From the NCBI RefSeq assembly GCF_900177795.1, contig NZ_FXWJ01000001.1, positions 248,001-312,000 on the forward strand: a DNA stretch of 64,000 nt, written 5' to 3'. A program made the position numbers and the translations under genes. Positions within the stretch are counted from its first letter, which is position 1. Every line of letters starts with the position of its first letter. The DNA comes from Plantibacter elymi (nom. nud.) (lineage in GTDB: Bacteria > Actinomycetota > Actinomycetes > Actinomycetales > Microbacteriaceae). Below the pieces are notes generated by a model, which saw nothing but the letters and a program-made list of their open reading frames with translations, was not told the origin of the DNA and ran no database searches. This document shows positions 51,249 through 59,878 of this stretch, piece by piece.

Positions 51249-53219
51249 TCAGTAGCGTTTGATGAGATCGCCTCGGAGGCGGTGTTCGGCCAAGCGGACC
51301 AGTCCGAGGACCAGGATGCACTCGACCGCCAGGATGACGGCTGCCCACGGGAGGGCATGGGGAGTCGTCGTGATGACGCCGGCACACAGGAGCAGTGCGG
51401 TCCCGCCGAGCGATGAGATGAGAAATGTCCGGTGCGAGGCGAGGAACGACCAGCCGTTGGTGAATCTGGTGAAGATCGCCTGGCTCTGGCCCTGACAGTA
51501 TGCCGACGCCAGGACTGTCGCCGAGAAGGCGAGCACCAGAACCGTGAACGCGATCGAGAGCTGTAACCCGCGGATCGCGGACTGGAGGGTCTGGAGGGCG
51601 TCGATCGCGAAGTCGGCGGCAGTGTCCAATGACGCGAGCCTGGCAGTGATCCCGAGACGATCGAGCAGGTCCAGGGTGGTCTGATCGTCGCTGACGAGTA
51701 CGCCACCCGATGACGCGTTTGAGAGGTAGAAGTCCGACGAGAGCACCTCCGATGCCGCCGGGATGACCGCGACGACCGGGTCCGCCTGAGCTGGTTGAGC
51801 CAGATCCTGGCTGTAGTTGAAGATGCGCTGACCGTCGCGCACTCGGATGACCTCGATAGTGATCGGGTGCGGGTCGAGGCCCGCGAGCGACATCTGGAAC
51901 GCCGCCTCGTCTTCGTATGTTTCGACGATGTCCGGTATTCGCTCGGTCAGCCGCTCGGGGATCAGCAGGGTGAGATGATCGGCCTCTTCCGCGACGGGTG
52001 CGACCCGAGTGCCGTCCTCGGAGATGATGGCCTGTCGGCGGAGGAACTCGTTGTTCACGACGATCCGATTGCCGTCGGCTCCGTAGTCATCGGTGCGGAC
52101 GACGGAAGGATGGACGGCGAGCAACAGCTGACCCGATCCATCGAGTGTCTGGACGACTTCGCGGAAGAGCTCCTCGAGTGCTTTCCACTCCAGCTCTGAT
52201 GACATCGGAGTGAATCTGAGGGTGAGCAGGTCGGTCGACGCTCGCCAATGGTCCAATTCCGCCGCCGATGCTGCCGCGACCGATACCTGTGAGCTCGCGC
52301 TCGTGAACGCGGTGAGCAGACTCCACATGGTCACGCTCTGGATCATCGCCGCGGCGACGGCGAGGTAGAGCACCGGACGCTTCCCCGCGATGAGGGAGGC
52401 GAGAGGCTCGTTCGGGAGGAGCAGCAGTGTCAGTAGAGCCACTCCCGAGATGATGAGGAAGACGACGAGCACGATCGGGACAGTGAAGGTGACGAACCCT
52501 CCGAGCTGGGCCCAGCCGTTGATGAAACCGAGCGCGACAACGCCCAGAAGAGCGAACACGATCAGGGCTTGGCCGAAGACCACTGCGATCCCTCGCAGCT
52601 CAGCCAGCACGAACTGGGCTTCGCTCCACCCGTTGACGAGCGCGACGGCTCTGCGCTTCTGTGCCTGGGAGGAATGGAACACGAGCGCCAAGCCGACGGC
52701 GAGGAGGGTGGCCATCCCGATCGTCGCGACCGCCGGTTGCTTCGCGATCGTCCCCATGACGTAGGCCTGGGGGCTGCGAGACTCCGTCTGGGCGAGGTAC
52801 CCGAGAGACTCGAGGGACGAGACAATGCGCGCGCCTTGGCGAGCCGAACCGTCGATGAGGTACAACCCGCGCAGGTCCGACGTTCCTCCATCACCGATCG
52901 GCCTCACGATGGTGCGGATCGCGCTGCTGAACGGCCGGTATCCCGCGGCTGCCTCGTCGAATGTCAGGACGATCCGTGAGTGGTCGATGTCCTCGGGATC
53001 CGCCACGACCTTCACGATCGACACACCCTCCGCCTCCGCAGCCTTGCGGACTGCGGAGATCGCGTCGAGGCGCGTCGCCTGCGCAGGGATGCTTTGCACG
53101 ACCACAGCCGTGGAAGCGCCGTCGAAGGTGACCTCATCGACGCCTTGGAACGCCAAGTAGCAGGCACCCAGGGTCAGCAGGACGGTGCAGCACAAGGCGA
53201 GGCGAGCGAGGAGAGCCAT
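51249..53219 (-). CDS. Bacteriocin-associated integral membrane protein (permease)
   Basis: This 656-residue protein starts MALLARLALCCTVLLTLGACYLAFQG, with membrane segments near its start, in the middle (VATIGMATLLAVGLALVFHSS; IVFALLGVVALGFINGW; VPIVLVVFLIISGVALLTLLLL; PVLYLAVAAAMIQSVTMWSLLTAF) and near the end (SIAFTVLVLAFSATVLASAY; TFLISSLGGTALLLCAGVI). Two long extracellular regions lie between. The layout matches the bacteriocin-associated integral membrane family found in lactococcin 972 loci. It pairs with the ATPase at 50555. GC content here is visibly lower than in the neighbours. Confidence 0.88.
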   Translation of the reverse strand: MALLARLALCCTVLLTLGACYLAFQGVDEVTFDGASTAVVVQSIPAQATRLDAISAVRKAAEAEGVSIVKVVADPEDIDHSRIVLTFDEAAAGYRPFSSAIRTIVRPIGDGGTSDLRGLYLIDGSARQGARIVSSLESLGYLAQTESRSPQAYVMGTIAKQPAVATIGMATLLAVGLALVFHSSQAQKRRAVALVNGWSEAQFVLAELRGIAVVFGQALIVFALLGVVALGFINGWAQLGGFVTFTVPIVLVVFLIISGVALLTLLLLPNEPLASLIAGKRPVLYLAVAAAMIQSVTMWSLLTAFTSASSQVSVAAASAAELDHWRASTDLLTLRFTPMSSELEWKALEELFREVVQTLDGSGQLLLAVHPSVVRTDDYGADGNRIVVNNEFLRRQAIISEDGTRVAPVAEEADHLTLLIPERLTERIPDIVETYEDEAAFQMSLAGLDPHPITIEVIRVRDGQRIFNYSQDLAQPAQADPVVAVIPAASEVLSSDFYLSNASSGGVLVSDDQTTLDLLDRLGITARLASLDTAADFAIDALQTLQSAIRGLQLSIAFTVLVLAFSATVLASAYCQGQSQAIFTRFTNGWSFLASHRTFLISSLGGTALLLCAGVITTTPHALPWAAVILAVECILVLGLVRLAEHRLRGDLIKRY

Positions 53220-53282
53220 TGTTCACCTTTCGGAGGAGGGCTCTGCTCTCGCCCGTGCGACGGGCGAGAGCAGAGATCGAGT

Positions 53283-53582
53283 TCAATCGAGGTTGTACTT
53301 GGCGTAATTGCCCCAGAGTGACGTCTCGACGCTCACCTCGGACCAGTAGCCGAGGTTTACCACCGGGCTCTTTCTTTCGTAGCTCGCGTTTCCGGCCAGA
53401 CTGTGATGGCGCGATCCGTGGTGAAGATAGTCGGACCAGGTCCCCCGCGACGGGCTGTCTGTCCCGTAACTCCAGGTGCCACCCTCCGGTGGATTGACCG
53501 TGACTGCGTGGGCTGAGCCCGCGCCTGCCACGGCGAGGGTCGTGCTGAGCGCAACAATCGCGGCTCCTCGCTTCCAGCGCAT
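53283..53582 (-). CDS. Lactococcin 972-type bacteriocin precursor
   Basis: This 99-residue precursor starts at the ATG at 53582, six bases after GGAG; an in-frame ATG 12 bases upstream would add MENE. The signal peptide (MRWKRGAAIVALSTTLAVAG, then AGSAHA) should be cut after residue 26, leaving a 73-residue mature peptide. That part has the lactococcin 972 pattern: GGTWSYG, then GTWSDYLHHGSRHHSLAGNA, then SVETSLWGNYAKYNLD. Lactococcin 972 blocks septum formation by binding lipid II. The pump genes follow on the same strand 63 bases later. It has no cysteines, as expected for this class. Confidence 0.9.
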   Translation of the reverse strand: MRWKRGAAIVALSTTLAVAGAGSAHAVTVNPPEGGTWSYGTDSPSRGTWSDYLHHGSRHHSLAGNASYERKSPVVNLGYWSEVSVETSLWGNYAKYNLD

Positions 53583-53623
53583 CTCGTTCTCCATTTCTGA
53601 CCAGCAATTTGCCGGTCGACTAA

Positions 53624-53644
53624 ATGTATTAACATCTAATATAT
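53624..53644. promoter_or_regulatory. AT-rich inverted repeat upstream of the bacteriocin gene
   Basis: ATGTATTA and TAATATAT (one mismatch) flank ACATC in a very AT-rich 40-base stretch about 40 bases upstream of the bacteriocin start. It contrasts with the GC-rich flanks, so it probably holds the promoter and possibly a regulator site. Confidence 0.5.
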
Positions 53645-53803
53645 TTTGTCTGCCTAGTCCTCTGTTGGGAGGACATCCCTTCTCGACGTCGAGGACGAAC
53701 CTGGAGCCGGAAGCACCCCAAGGAGTTGACGTCGGCGCACGGGTGTGTAGCGCGGGCGGACTCCGGAGGCGCGGTCCGGTACCGTGGGCGGCGGGGCGTA
53801 ACG

Positions 53804-54337
53804 ATGAGCGACAGCATCAACACCTGGGGTGGCACGGCGACGCGGGAGGGCGTTCAGCCGTTGTTCGTGGTCCGGCGGCCTCGGTACCAGTCGCTGATGT
53901 TCGAGATCCTCGGCGGGCTCGTCGCCGTGATCGGGCTGTTCGGCGGGCTCGGCGAGCTGTTGTCCGGCGCGGAGGACGGCGTCTCCAACTTCGGGTTCTT
54001 CCTGCTCTTCTTCGTGGGCGGCGGTGGACTGGTCGTCGTGCTCGGTCTGTTGCTCGGCGCCGGTCGCATCAAGGCATACGACCGGCATCTCGACGTGAAG
54101 TCGGGCTTTGGCCGATACCGCCAGCGGCAGGTCGGCGACATCCACACCCTGCGTTTCGGGTCACAGTCGCCGGGAGGCGGGCCGACCTTCATCAGCCTCA
54201 CCGCGTGGGATGAACGCCGCAGGAAACAGTTCACCGTGTTCACCGGCTACCGCGGGTACGGCGAGCTCACCGCATGGCTCAAGCAGCGCCGGCCGGAGCA
54301 GTGGGCCGACTGCGAACGCGCGGGCATTCCCCGCTGA
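53804..54337 (+). CDS. Hypothetical protein with two membrane segments
   Basis: This 177-residue protein starts at the ATG at 53804. Two long hydrophobic segments (LMFEILGGLVAVIGLFGGLGELL and FGFFLLFFVGGGGLVVVLGLLLGAGRI) form a hairpin near residues 30-85, and a soluble basic C-terminal part follows (YDRHLDVKSGFGRYRQRQVGD, WLKQRRPEQWADCERAG). The pattern resembles small membrane-anchored PH-like proteins but no family is certain. It diverges from the bacteriocin gene across about 220 bases. Confidence 0.6.
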   Translation: MSDSINTWGGTATREGVQPLFVVRRPRYQSLMFEILGGLVAVIGLFGGLGELLSGAEDGVSNFGFFLLFFVGGGGLVVVLGLLLGAGRIKAYDRHLDVKSGFGRYRQRQVGDIHTLRFGSQSPGGGPTFISLTAWDERRRKQFTVFTGYRGYGELTAWLKQRRPEQWADCERAGIPR

Positions 54338-54481
54338 CGCGAGGTGAGGCCGAACACGTTCGGGCCGTAATCGACCATCACGGACGACAGCGGACGTGCA
54401 CCGTATGTCCTGATGTCCCGCAGCACCGCTCTCGAGCCTGCGTCGGGACCGCGGAGTTCAGCGCGTCGATAAGCTCACCCC

Positions 54482-54841
54482 ATGGGCGTTCTCGGCATCG
54501 GCGGGTTGTTCTTCCGCAGTCATGACCCGTCGGCGCGCGCGGCGTGGTACCGCGAGCATCTCGGCATCGAAGTCGGCGCGGAGGGCGAAGACGCCGTCTG
54601 GATGCAGGAGGCCGGCATGACCGTCTTCGCGCCTGTTGCGGGGACGAGCGAGTCGTTCGCTCACGACCAGCCGTTCATGCTCAACCTTCGCGTCAGCGAC
54701 TTGGATGCCCTGATGGCGCATCTCGAGGGAGCCGGTATCACCGTCGAGCGTCGAACCGAGTGGGAGACGGAATACGGCCGATTCGTCCGCATTCACGACC
54801 CCGAGGGCCTCCCGATCGAACTCTGGGAAGTCCTCGAATAG
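54482..54841 (+). CDS. VOC-superfamily protein
   Basis: This 119-residue protein is one VOC unit: GVLGIGGLFFRSHDPSARAAWYREHLGIEV at the start, MLNLRVSDLDALMAHLEGAGITVERR in the middle and FVRIHDPEGLPIELWEVLE at the end, the usual metal-binding glutamate region. The start ATG has no ribosome site and may be near-leaderless. The 140 bases before it contain no gene. Confidence 0.88.
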   Translation: MGVLGIGGLFFRSHDPSARAAWYREHLGIEVGAEGEDAVWMQEAGMTVFAPVAGTSESFAHDQPFMLNLRVSDLDALMAHLEGAGITVERRTEWETEYGRFVRIHDPEGLPIELWEVLE

Positions 54842-54898
54842 CCGCCTCGGCTACCTCGTCGCCCGCGAACGCGCGCCCATATCCTCGGCCACGAGCGC

Positions 54899-55381
54899 CT
54901 AGCTGCCGCTGACGACGCTCACGGCCTGGAGGCCCACCACCACGGCGTTGATCGGCACGGCGATGATGAGCACGACGACGGCACCGATGACGGCGACGAT
55001 CGAGTGTCGAGGCGTCCGCTTGTGGACCCGCGCCTGCAGGATGAGCACGACGATGGGCGAACCGATCGCGATCGCGGCGCCGAGCACGAACCCGGCGAGC
55101 GTTCCGCCGCCACTGAGCCGGTCCTCGGACGGACCGAACTCACCCTGCAGCGCGAAGGAGAGTTGGACGAGCCAGCTCACCACCAGCAGCCCGAACAGGA
55201 GCAGCGTGATGCCGACGCCGGACGCTCGTCCGGTGACCGGTCCGTCCTGGTCGGCTGCTCCAGGGTCGGCGGCTGACACGGATCCGGGATCCGACGCGGC
55301 GGGCCCTGTGACCGGGCTCGGCCCCGATGGCCGTTCGACCGGCGGCCGCAGTCCGTCGCCGGTGTTCGGTTCGTCGCTCAC
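54899..55381 (-). CDS. Hypothetical membrane protein with a Pro/Asp-rich N-terminus
   Basis: This 160-residue protein starts at a GTG at 55381, with GAGGGG upstream. The first 60 residues (VSDEPNTGDGLRPPVERP, GPAASDPGSVSAADPG) are disordered and rich in Pro/Gly/Ser/Asp. Three hydrophobic segments follow (ITLLLFGLLVVSWLVQLSF, LAGFVLGAAIAIGSPIVVLIL, SIVAVIGAVVVLIIAVPINAVVVGLQAV). An upstream open frame would add arginine-rich shadow. I do not recognise a family. The 208 bases between it and the next gene hold no clear feature. Confidence 0.65.
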   Translation of the reverse strand: MSDEPNTGDGLRPPVERPSGPSPVTGPAASDPGSVSAADPGAADQDGPVTGRASGVGITLLLFGLLVVSWLVQLSFALQGEFGPSEDRLSGGGTLAGFVLGAAIAIGSPIVVLILQARVHKRTPRHSIVAVIGAVVVLIIAVPINAVVVGLQAVSVVSGS

Positions 55382-55589
55382 TGACTGCCCCTCAACGCTG
55401 GATCGGATGCCGGTTTCTCTGCGTCCTCGTCGGCCCGTTGGTCTCGTCGAGAGCGCCGAGATGATGCACCGGCGGAATCGATGCTGCCACAACGCGAGGT
55501 GATACCGGCTCCGAGCTGCACCCGAGCAGTGACACAGATGAACCGATCCAATCGGTCACGGCCGACCATTGCGCGGATCAACATCCAGC

Positions 55590-56582
55590 TCAGACGGCGA
55601 TCCTGACGAGGAGGTCATTGGCGGCCGGTCCCCATCCCGTTGGATCCTCTGCTGGAGGAACCAGCACCAGGGAGAACCACAGCACGAGGACGTTCCACCA
55701 GTCTGCCTCAGTTGCTGTCAGCGGACGCTCAGACGCGTATCCCTCGAGCAGCCAGGCGTGGACGTGGGGCGATACCGGACCCCAGTCACGGAAACGCGTT
55801 CCGAGCATCACGGCCGACTGCGCCAGCTCCATGATGGGGAAATCGAACCGGGCCTCCTCGAAGTCCAACACCGCCGCGATGTCGTGTCCTGCGCACAGGA
55901 TGTTCGCGGCCCGGAAGTCTCCGTGGACGAGTTGTGCCGACAGCGGCTCGGTCGGTGAGTTGTCGACGAGCCTGATCAACCTCTCACGCGCTGATGGCGT
56001 CAGCAGGCCCGAACGGTCGGATTCCAGCCAACCGCTGATTCGTGTCGCAAGCGGCTTCGGCACATCGGCGAACCCGCGCACGTCCTCGGTGTCCGGATAT
56101 CGCCCCAGCGCCAGGTGCAGCCTGGCGAGAGCGGCGCCGGCGGCGATGACCTGATCCCTGTCCGTGACGTCCAGCAGCGAACCGCTGATCTGGTGTTGGA
56201 GACTCATCGACGTCCTATCGTCGATCGGTATCTGGACCCGCCCGTCGACCGAGGGCACGGGTGCTGAAACGGGGAGTCCGCGCTCACCAAGCCATGCGGT
56301 GAGCTGCGTCAACGCAGCAAGCCGCGGGAACCTCGGCGGGAGAACGGACCACTTCGCGAGGAATGACCCGGACGGAGCGCTGATCCATGCCAGAGCATTG
56401 TGACCACTCATCACGACCTGTGTGACCGATTCGACGTCGAGTCCCCAGCGATCACCAACGGTGGCGGCCACCCATTCGCCGACCGCGGCGGCATCACTGA
56501 ACCCGAACCGCGCGGCAACCACCTCCGCGGGATCGTCCGTCTCCCACAGCATCTCCAGCAGCGGTGCGGTGACCCTGGTCAT
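55590..56582 (-). CDS. Aminoglycoside phosphotransferase-family protein
   Basis: This 330-residue protein has the APH pattern: FLAKWSVLPPRFPRLAALTQLTAWLGE at the nucleotide region (conserved Lys), LVHGDFRAANILCAGHDIAAVLDFEEARFDFPIMELAQSAVM with the catalytic Asp and the Asp of the second metal motif (VLDFEEA replaces DFG). It should phosphorylate a small molecule or related substrate with ATP. Whether it confers drug resistance cannot be told from sequence, because most actinobacterial members are housekeeping. The ATG at 56582 is used. Confidence 0.85.
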   Translation of the reverse strand: MTRVTAPLLEMLWETDDPAEVVAARFGFSDAAAVGEWVAATVGDRWGLDVESVTQVVMSGHNALAWISAPSGSFLAKWSVLPPRFPRLAALTQLTAWLGERGLPVSAPVPSVDGRVQIPIDDRTSMSLQHQISGSLLDVTDRDQVIAAGAALARLHLALGRYPDTEDVRGFADVPKPLATRISGWLESDRSGLLTPSARERLIRLVDNSPTEPLSAQLVHGDFRAANILCAGHDIAAVLDFEEARFDFPIMELAQSAVMLGTRFRDWGPVSPHVHAWLLEGYASERPLTATEADWWNVLVLWFSLVLVPPAEDPTGWGPAANDLLVRIAV

Positions 56583-56688
56583 GCTTCCCCCTCTCGGTCA
56601 GAGCTCGTGCCGCACGAGGGTACCGCGCGCCCTCGAGATGACGCTCTGCTCGCGACCTCGACGCCTGCCCGGTGACCGGTCCCGTTCG

Positions 56689-57270
56689 TCACGCCGAGAG
56701 CGCCGCCCCCACCTGCGCGGCGAGGAGCGGAACCGTCTCCTCCTGGAACCAGGGGTTCTTGCTGCGCCAGCCGCGCGCGAGCGGCGACGGGTGCACGATC
56801 GGGAAGAGCGGGAGGTGGGTCTCCGCGGCCCGGACGTTCTCCGTCAGGGTGCGTCCGGCACGCGGTCCGAGGTAGGCGCGCTGGGCGTAGGCGCCGATGA
56901 GGATCGTCAGGCGCACCTCGGTCAGCTGCTCGAGCAGGCGCGGATGCCAGCGCGGCGCGAAGTCGCGGCGTGGCGGCAGGTCGCCGCTCGTCCCCTTACC
57001 CGGGAAGTAGAAGTCCATCGGGACGATCGCGACGTTCGCCGGGTCGTAGAACTCCTCGGGGGTCACACTCATCCAGGAGCGGAGGAGGACGCCGCTCGGG
57101 TCGTTCCACGGGATGCCCGACTCCTGCGCGAGGCGACCAGGCGCCTGACTGATGATGAGGACCCGTGCCTCCGGGGAGGCGACGAAGAGCGGTTCCCAGC
57201 CGAGTTCGCCGGCCCAGGCGTTCGACTCGTGCGCGGCGACCTCGGCTCGGAGTCGATCGATCGGATGCAT
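56689..57270 (-). CDS. Uracil-DNA glycosylase-family protein
   Basis: This 193-residue protein has the family pattern VLIISQAPGRLAQESGIPWNDPSG at about residues 36-59, then FYDPANVAIVPMDFYFPGKG, LLEQLTEVRLTILIGAYAQRAYLG and FPIVHPSPLARGWRSKNPWF, the loop that carries the DNA-contacting His and Pro/Ser. The ATG at 57270 gives MHPIDRLRAEVAAHES. It should excise or bind damaged bases. It is divergent from the dGTPase gene, so both concern nucleotide pool or DNA quality. Confidence 0.88.
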   Translation of the reverse strand: MHPIDRLRAEVAAHESNAWAGELGWEPLFVASPEARVLIISQAPGRLAQESGIPWNDPSGVLLRSWMSVTPEEFYDPANVAIVPMDFYFPGKGTSGDLPPRRDFAPRWHPRLLEQLTEVRLTILIGAYAQRAYLGPRAGRTLTENVRAAETHLPLFPIVHPSPLARGWRSKNPWFQEETVPLLAAQVGAALSA

Positions 57271-57309
57271 CCCTGCAGTCTCCCACCCGCCGCGCAATAC
57301 AGTGAGGGG

Positions 57310-58866
57310 ATGGACGACGACCAGCGGCGACGGCGACTCATCCCCGAGCCGGTGGACCGGTTCGCGACCGGCGAGGAGTACCCCGAGTACCGGGTCGACC
57401 TCGAGCGCATCCGGTTCTCCCCCTACTTCGCGCGGTTGTCTGCGGTGACGCAGGTCGTCTCGCCCTCCGGCGTCGGTCAGGTCGTCCACAACCGGCTCAC
57501 GCACTCGATCAAGGTGACCGCGGTCGCCCGTGCCATCGCCATGCAGCTCACCACGACCGATCCCGAGCAGAACGCCATCGTCGAGCGACTCGGCGGGTGC
57601 GACCCGGTCGTGGTGCAGGCCGCCGCCTCCGCCCACGACCTCGGCCACCCGCCGTTCGGCCACCTCGGCGAGCAGGTCCTCGACCGCCTGGCCCGCGAGC
57701 GGCTCGGCCTCGCGGAAGGTTTCGAGGGCAACGCGCAGTCGTTCCGCATCCTCTCCGCGCTCGACGTGTGCGAGACGGTGAAGGAGGGACTCAACCTCAC
57801 GGCCGCCTCCCGCGCCGCGGTGCTCAAGTACCCCTGGGGCCGCACCATCCACCGCCCCGACCTCGACCCGGCGGATCCCACCCGCATGCCGCGCGGGTCA
57901 ACCGCCAGCCGCTGGGAGACCGCTCCACCGAAGTTCTCCGCGTACACCCTCGACCTCGACGACATGCTCGACGCCCGCAGTGCGTTCACCGCGATCGCGC
58001 CCTGGCAGCAGACCGTCGAGTGCTCCGTGATGGACGTCGCCGACGACATCGCCTACTCCCTGCACGACCTCGACGACTTCTACCGGGCCGGCGTCCTGCA
58101 GCAGGCGGCGGTGGCGGTCGAGTTCCGCACCTTCCTCCGTGATCAGCACACGCTCGCCGCTCTCGACGCCGACGAACTCTGGAGCCGCGCGCCCGGCCAC
58201 TCGCTCGAACTCCTGCGCCGGCGGATCGTCTCACGCGACCCGTGGATCGCCAGCGACGAGCACTTCCGGGCGTCGGTCCAGCGGGTCGCGACCGAACTCG
58301 TCGAAGGACTCCTCGCCGTCCCCTTCGACGGTTCCAGCCGAACCGAACGCGCCATCGAGTCGTTCGTGTCGTCCTGGATCGGTCGCCTCCAGCGCTCCGT
58401 CCTCGTCGTCGAGGAGCCGAACGTGCGCTCCGGCCACGTGTCACTCCTGCCCGAGGCCTGGCACGACGTCACCGTGCTGAAATTCGTCCACACCCGGTTC
58501 GTCATCGACCGGCCGGACTTCGCCACCTATCAGCGCGGCCAGTCGCGGGTGCTCGACGTGCTCGTCACCGAATTGGACAGCTGGCTCGACGACCCCCGCG
58601 ACGGCCCGCGAGCGCCGCAGAAGCTCCTCGACTTCGTCGAACTCGCCACCGACGGCTACTTCCGCCTGCGCGCGGACAACCCCGACTGGCTCCCGGCAGA
58701 CCCCGAGTCCGACAGCGGCCGCCCGCAGAGCGACCCCCGCGCCCTGGGGCGCCTCGGTCGGGCGCGCGGCATCCTCGACTACGTCGCCTCGCTGACCGAC
58801 GAACAGGCGACGGCGCTCGCCGCCCGACTGCGCGGTGACCGCGAGTCCTGGGCCTTCGGCAGCTGA
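57310..58866 (+). CDS. dgt: Deoxyguanosinetriphosphate triphosphohydrolase (dGTPase)
   Basis: This 518-residue protein begins at the ATG at 57310 after GAGGGG. The HD-domain residues are HNRLTHSIKVTAVARAIAMQL (His), SAHDLGHPPFGHLGEQVLDR (His109/Asp110), and VMDVADDIAYSLHDLDDFYRAG (Asp). These match dGTPases, which split dGTP to deoxyguanosine and triphosphate. The C-terminal third contains helical sequence typical of the family. The long open frame before the ATG is antisense shadow. It shares a promoter region with the divergent UDG-like gene. Confidence 0.93.
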   Translation: MDDDQRRRRLIPEPVDRFATGEEYPEYRVDLERIRFSPYFARLSAVTQVVSPSGVGQVVHNRLTHSIKVTAVARAIAMQLTTTDPEQNAIVERLGGCDPVVVQAAASAHDLGHPPFGHLGEQVLDRLARERLGLAEGFEGNAQSFRILSALDVCETVKEGLNLTAASRAAVLKYPWGRTIHRPDLDPADPTRMPRGSTASRWETAPPKFSAYTLDLDDMLDARSAFTAIAPWQQTVECSVMDVADDIAYSLHDLDDFYRAGVLQQAAVAVEFRTFLRDQHTLAALDADELWSRAPGHSLELLRRRIVSRDPWIASDEHFRASVQRVATELVEGLLAVPFDGSSRTERAIESFVSSWIGRLQRSVLVVEEPNVRSGHVSLLPEAWHDVTVLKFVHTRFVIDRPDFATYQRGQSRVLDVLVTELDSWLDDPRDGPRAPQKLLDFVELATDGYFRLRADNPDWLPADPESDSGRPQSDPRALGRLGRARGILDYVASLTDEQATALAARLRGDRESWAFGS

Positions 58867-58935
58867 GTGCAGCCTGAACGCCGACCCGGTTCCGAGCAAT
58901 ACCCGACGCATTTCGGATAGGTCAGAGCGGGGGAT

Positions 58936-58952
58936 CGCTAGAACATCTAGCG
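58936..58952. promoter_or_regulatory. Perfect inverted repeat upstream of the DUF7882-like gene
   Basis: CGCTAGA and TCTAGCG flank ACA with perfect symmetry, about 60 bases before the next coding start. A 17-base operator-like site in a 142-base intergenic region. No matching regulator is adjacent. Confidence 0.5.
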
Positions 58953-59008
58953 TTATCAACGGCGCCAGGAACCAGCCCGGCACCGGAACAGAACGGATGG
59001 CGCGCCTC

Positions 59009-59341
59009 ATGGGAAACCTCCTCTACGGAACCCCTCCGACCCCGCACGAGATCGAAGACCGACTGCTCGCTCACCTGCAGACGGTCATCTTCACGAAGTT
59101 CCGCCGCAACGAGAGCTTCGCGTTCCACCTCGAAGCCGTTCCCGGCCGCGGGACCGGACGTCAGTCGCTCTGGCTGAACCCGATGATCCCCCTCCAGTTC
59201 TCCTTCTACGGCAGCCGTGCCCCCGAGCTCAACCGTGAGTGGTTGGCCGCGCTCCTCGAGCAGGCCAACAGCGCCAAGGGCATGCGCGTCGTACCCGAGC
59301 CGGCAGCCGGTGCCGCGAAGCGCGTCGAGTCCGCGGCCTAG
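59009..59341 (+). CDS. DUF7882-like small protein
   Basis: This 110-residue protein resembles a family common in Microbacteriaceae: MGNLLYGTPPTPHEIEDRLLAHLQTVIFTKFRRNESFAFHLE, then SLWLNPMIPLQFSFYGSRAPELNREWLAALLEQANSAKGMRVVPEP. Genome pipelines sometimes mislabel it as an ATP-dependent ligase; no ligase motif is present. I chose the ATG at 59009 to match the usual family start (MGxLxYG); an ATG at 58997 would add MARL. Function is unknown. Confidence 0.7.
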   Translation: MGNLLYGTPPTPHEIEDRLLAHLQTVIFTKFRRNESFAFHLEAVPGRGTGRQSLWLNPMIPLQFSFYGSRAPELNREWLAALLEQANSAKGMRVVPEPAAGAAKRVESAA

Positions 59342-59429
59342 GTCCGAGCGTCCGCTCCGGCGGATCGATCAACGCCACGACGAGCTCCGGCCGTCGGGCA
59401 TCTGCGAAGCACCAGTTGGGGGTGGGACC

Positions 59430-59801
59430 GTGACGACGTGGACTCCCAGCGCGCCCGACTTCCTCGCCCTGGACGATGCGCGAACCACCGGCCGACTCCT
59501 CGACCGCACCGACATCGTCTTCGAGACCTCGCACGTCAGCGCCGAGTCGGGCGGCGGCCTGTCGCTCAGCCGCGCCGCCATCGCCCTGGACGTCGACGGC
59601 GACACCGTCCGCGTCCTCACCCGGCACATCGTCGCGTGGTCACTTCGCGCCGAGGGTGGACTGATCGTCGTGACCGTCTGGTCCGAACGACCGACCGCCG
59701 TCCACGAGACGACGGTCCTGCCGCGCTTCGCCAGCATCACGTCGTCCGCGATGACCGACGTCCTGGGCGCAGAGCACGGCTTCCTGCAAGGGACCGCCTG
59801 A
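59430..59801 (+). CDS. Hypothetical small soluble protein
   Basis: This 123-residue protein begins at a GTG with a G-rich site (GGGGGTGGGA) just upstream. It is beta-rich (DIVFETSHVSAESGGGLSLSRAAIALDVDGDTVRVLTRHIVAWSLRAEGGLIVVTVWSERPTAVHETTVLPRF). I do not recognise a family. It has no membrane segment or signal and lies between the DUF7882-like gene and an AraC regulator. Confidence 0.55.
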   Translation: MTTWTPSAPDFLALDDARTTGRLLDRTDIVFETSHVSAESGGGLSLSRAAIALDVDGDTVRVLTRHIVAWSLRAEGGLIVVTVWSERPTAVHETTVLPRFASITSSAMTDVLGAEHGFLQGTA

Positions 59802-59878
59802 CATCGAGTGGACTGCTCCGCGTCCGGACGACCCCGTCGAGGGTGACAGTTCAGGATCGCCGTGAGATTCTATGAGCG

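Noticed and set aside
56422-57309. Long in-frame extension upstream of the dGTPase
   Set aside because: It overlaps the UDG-like and phosphotransferase genes on the other strand and carries no dGTPase sequence; the ATG after GAGGGG is the natural start.
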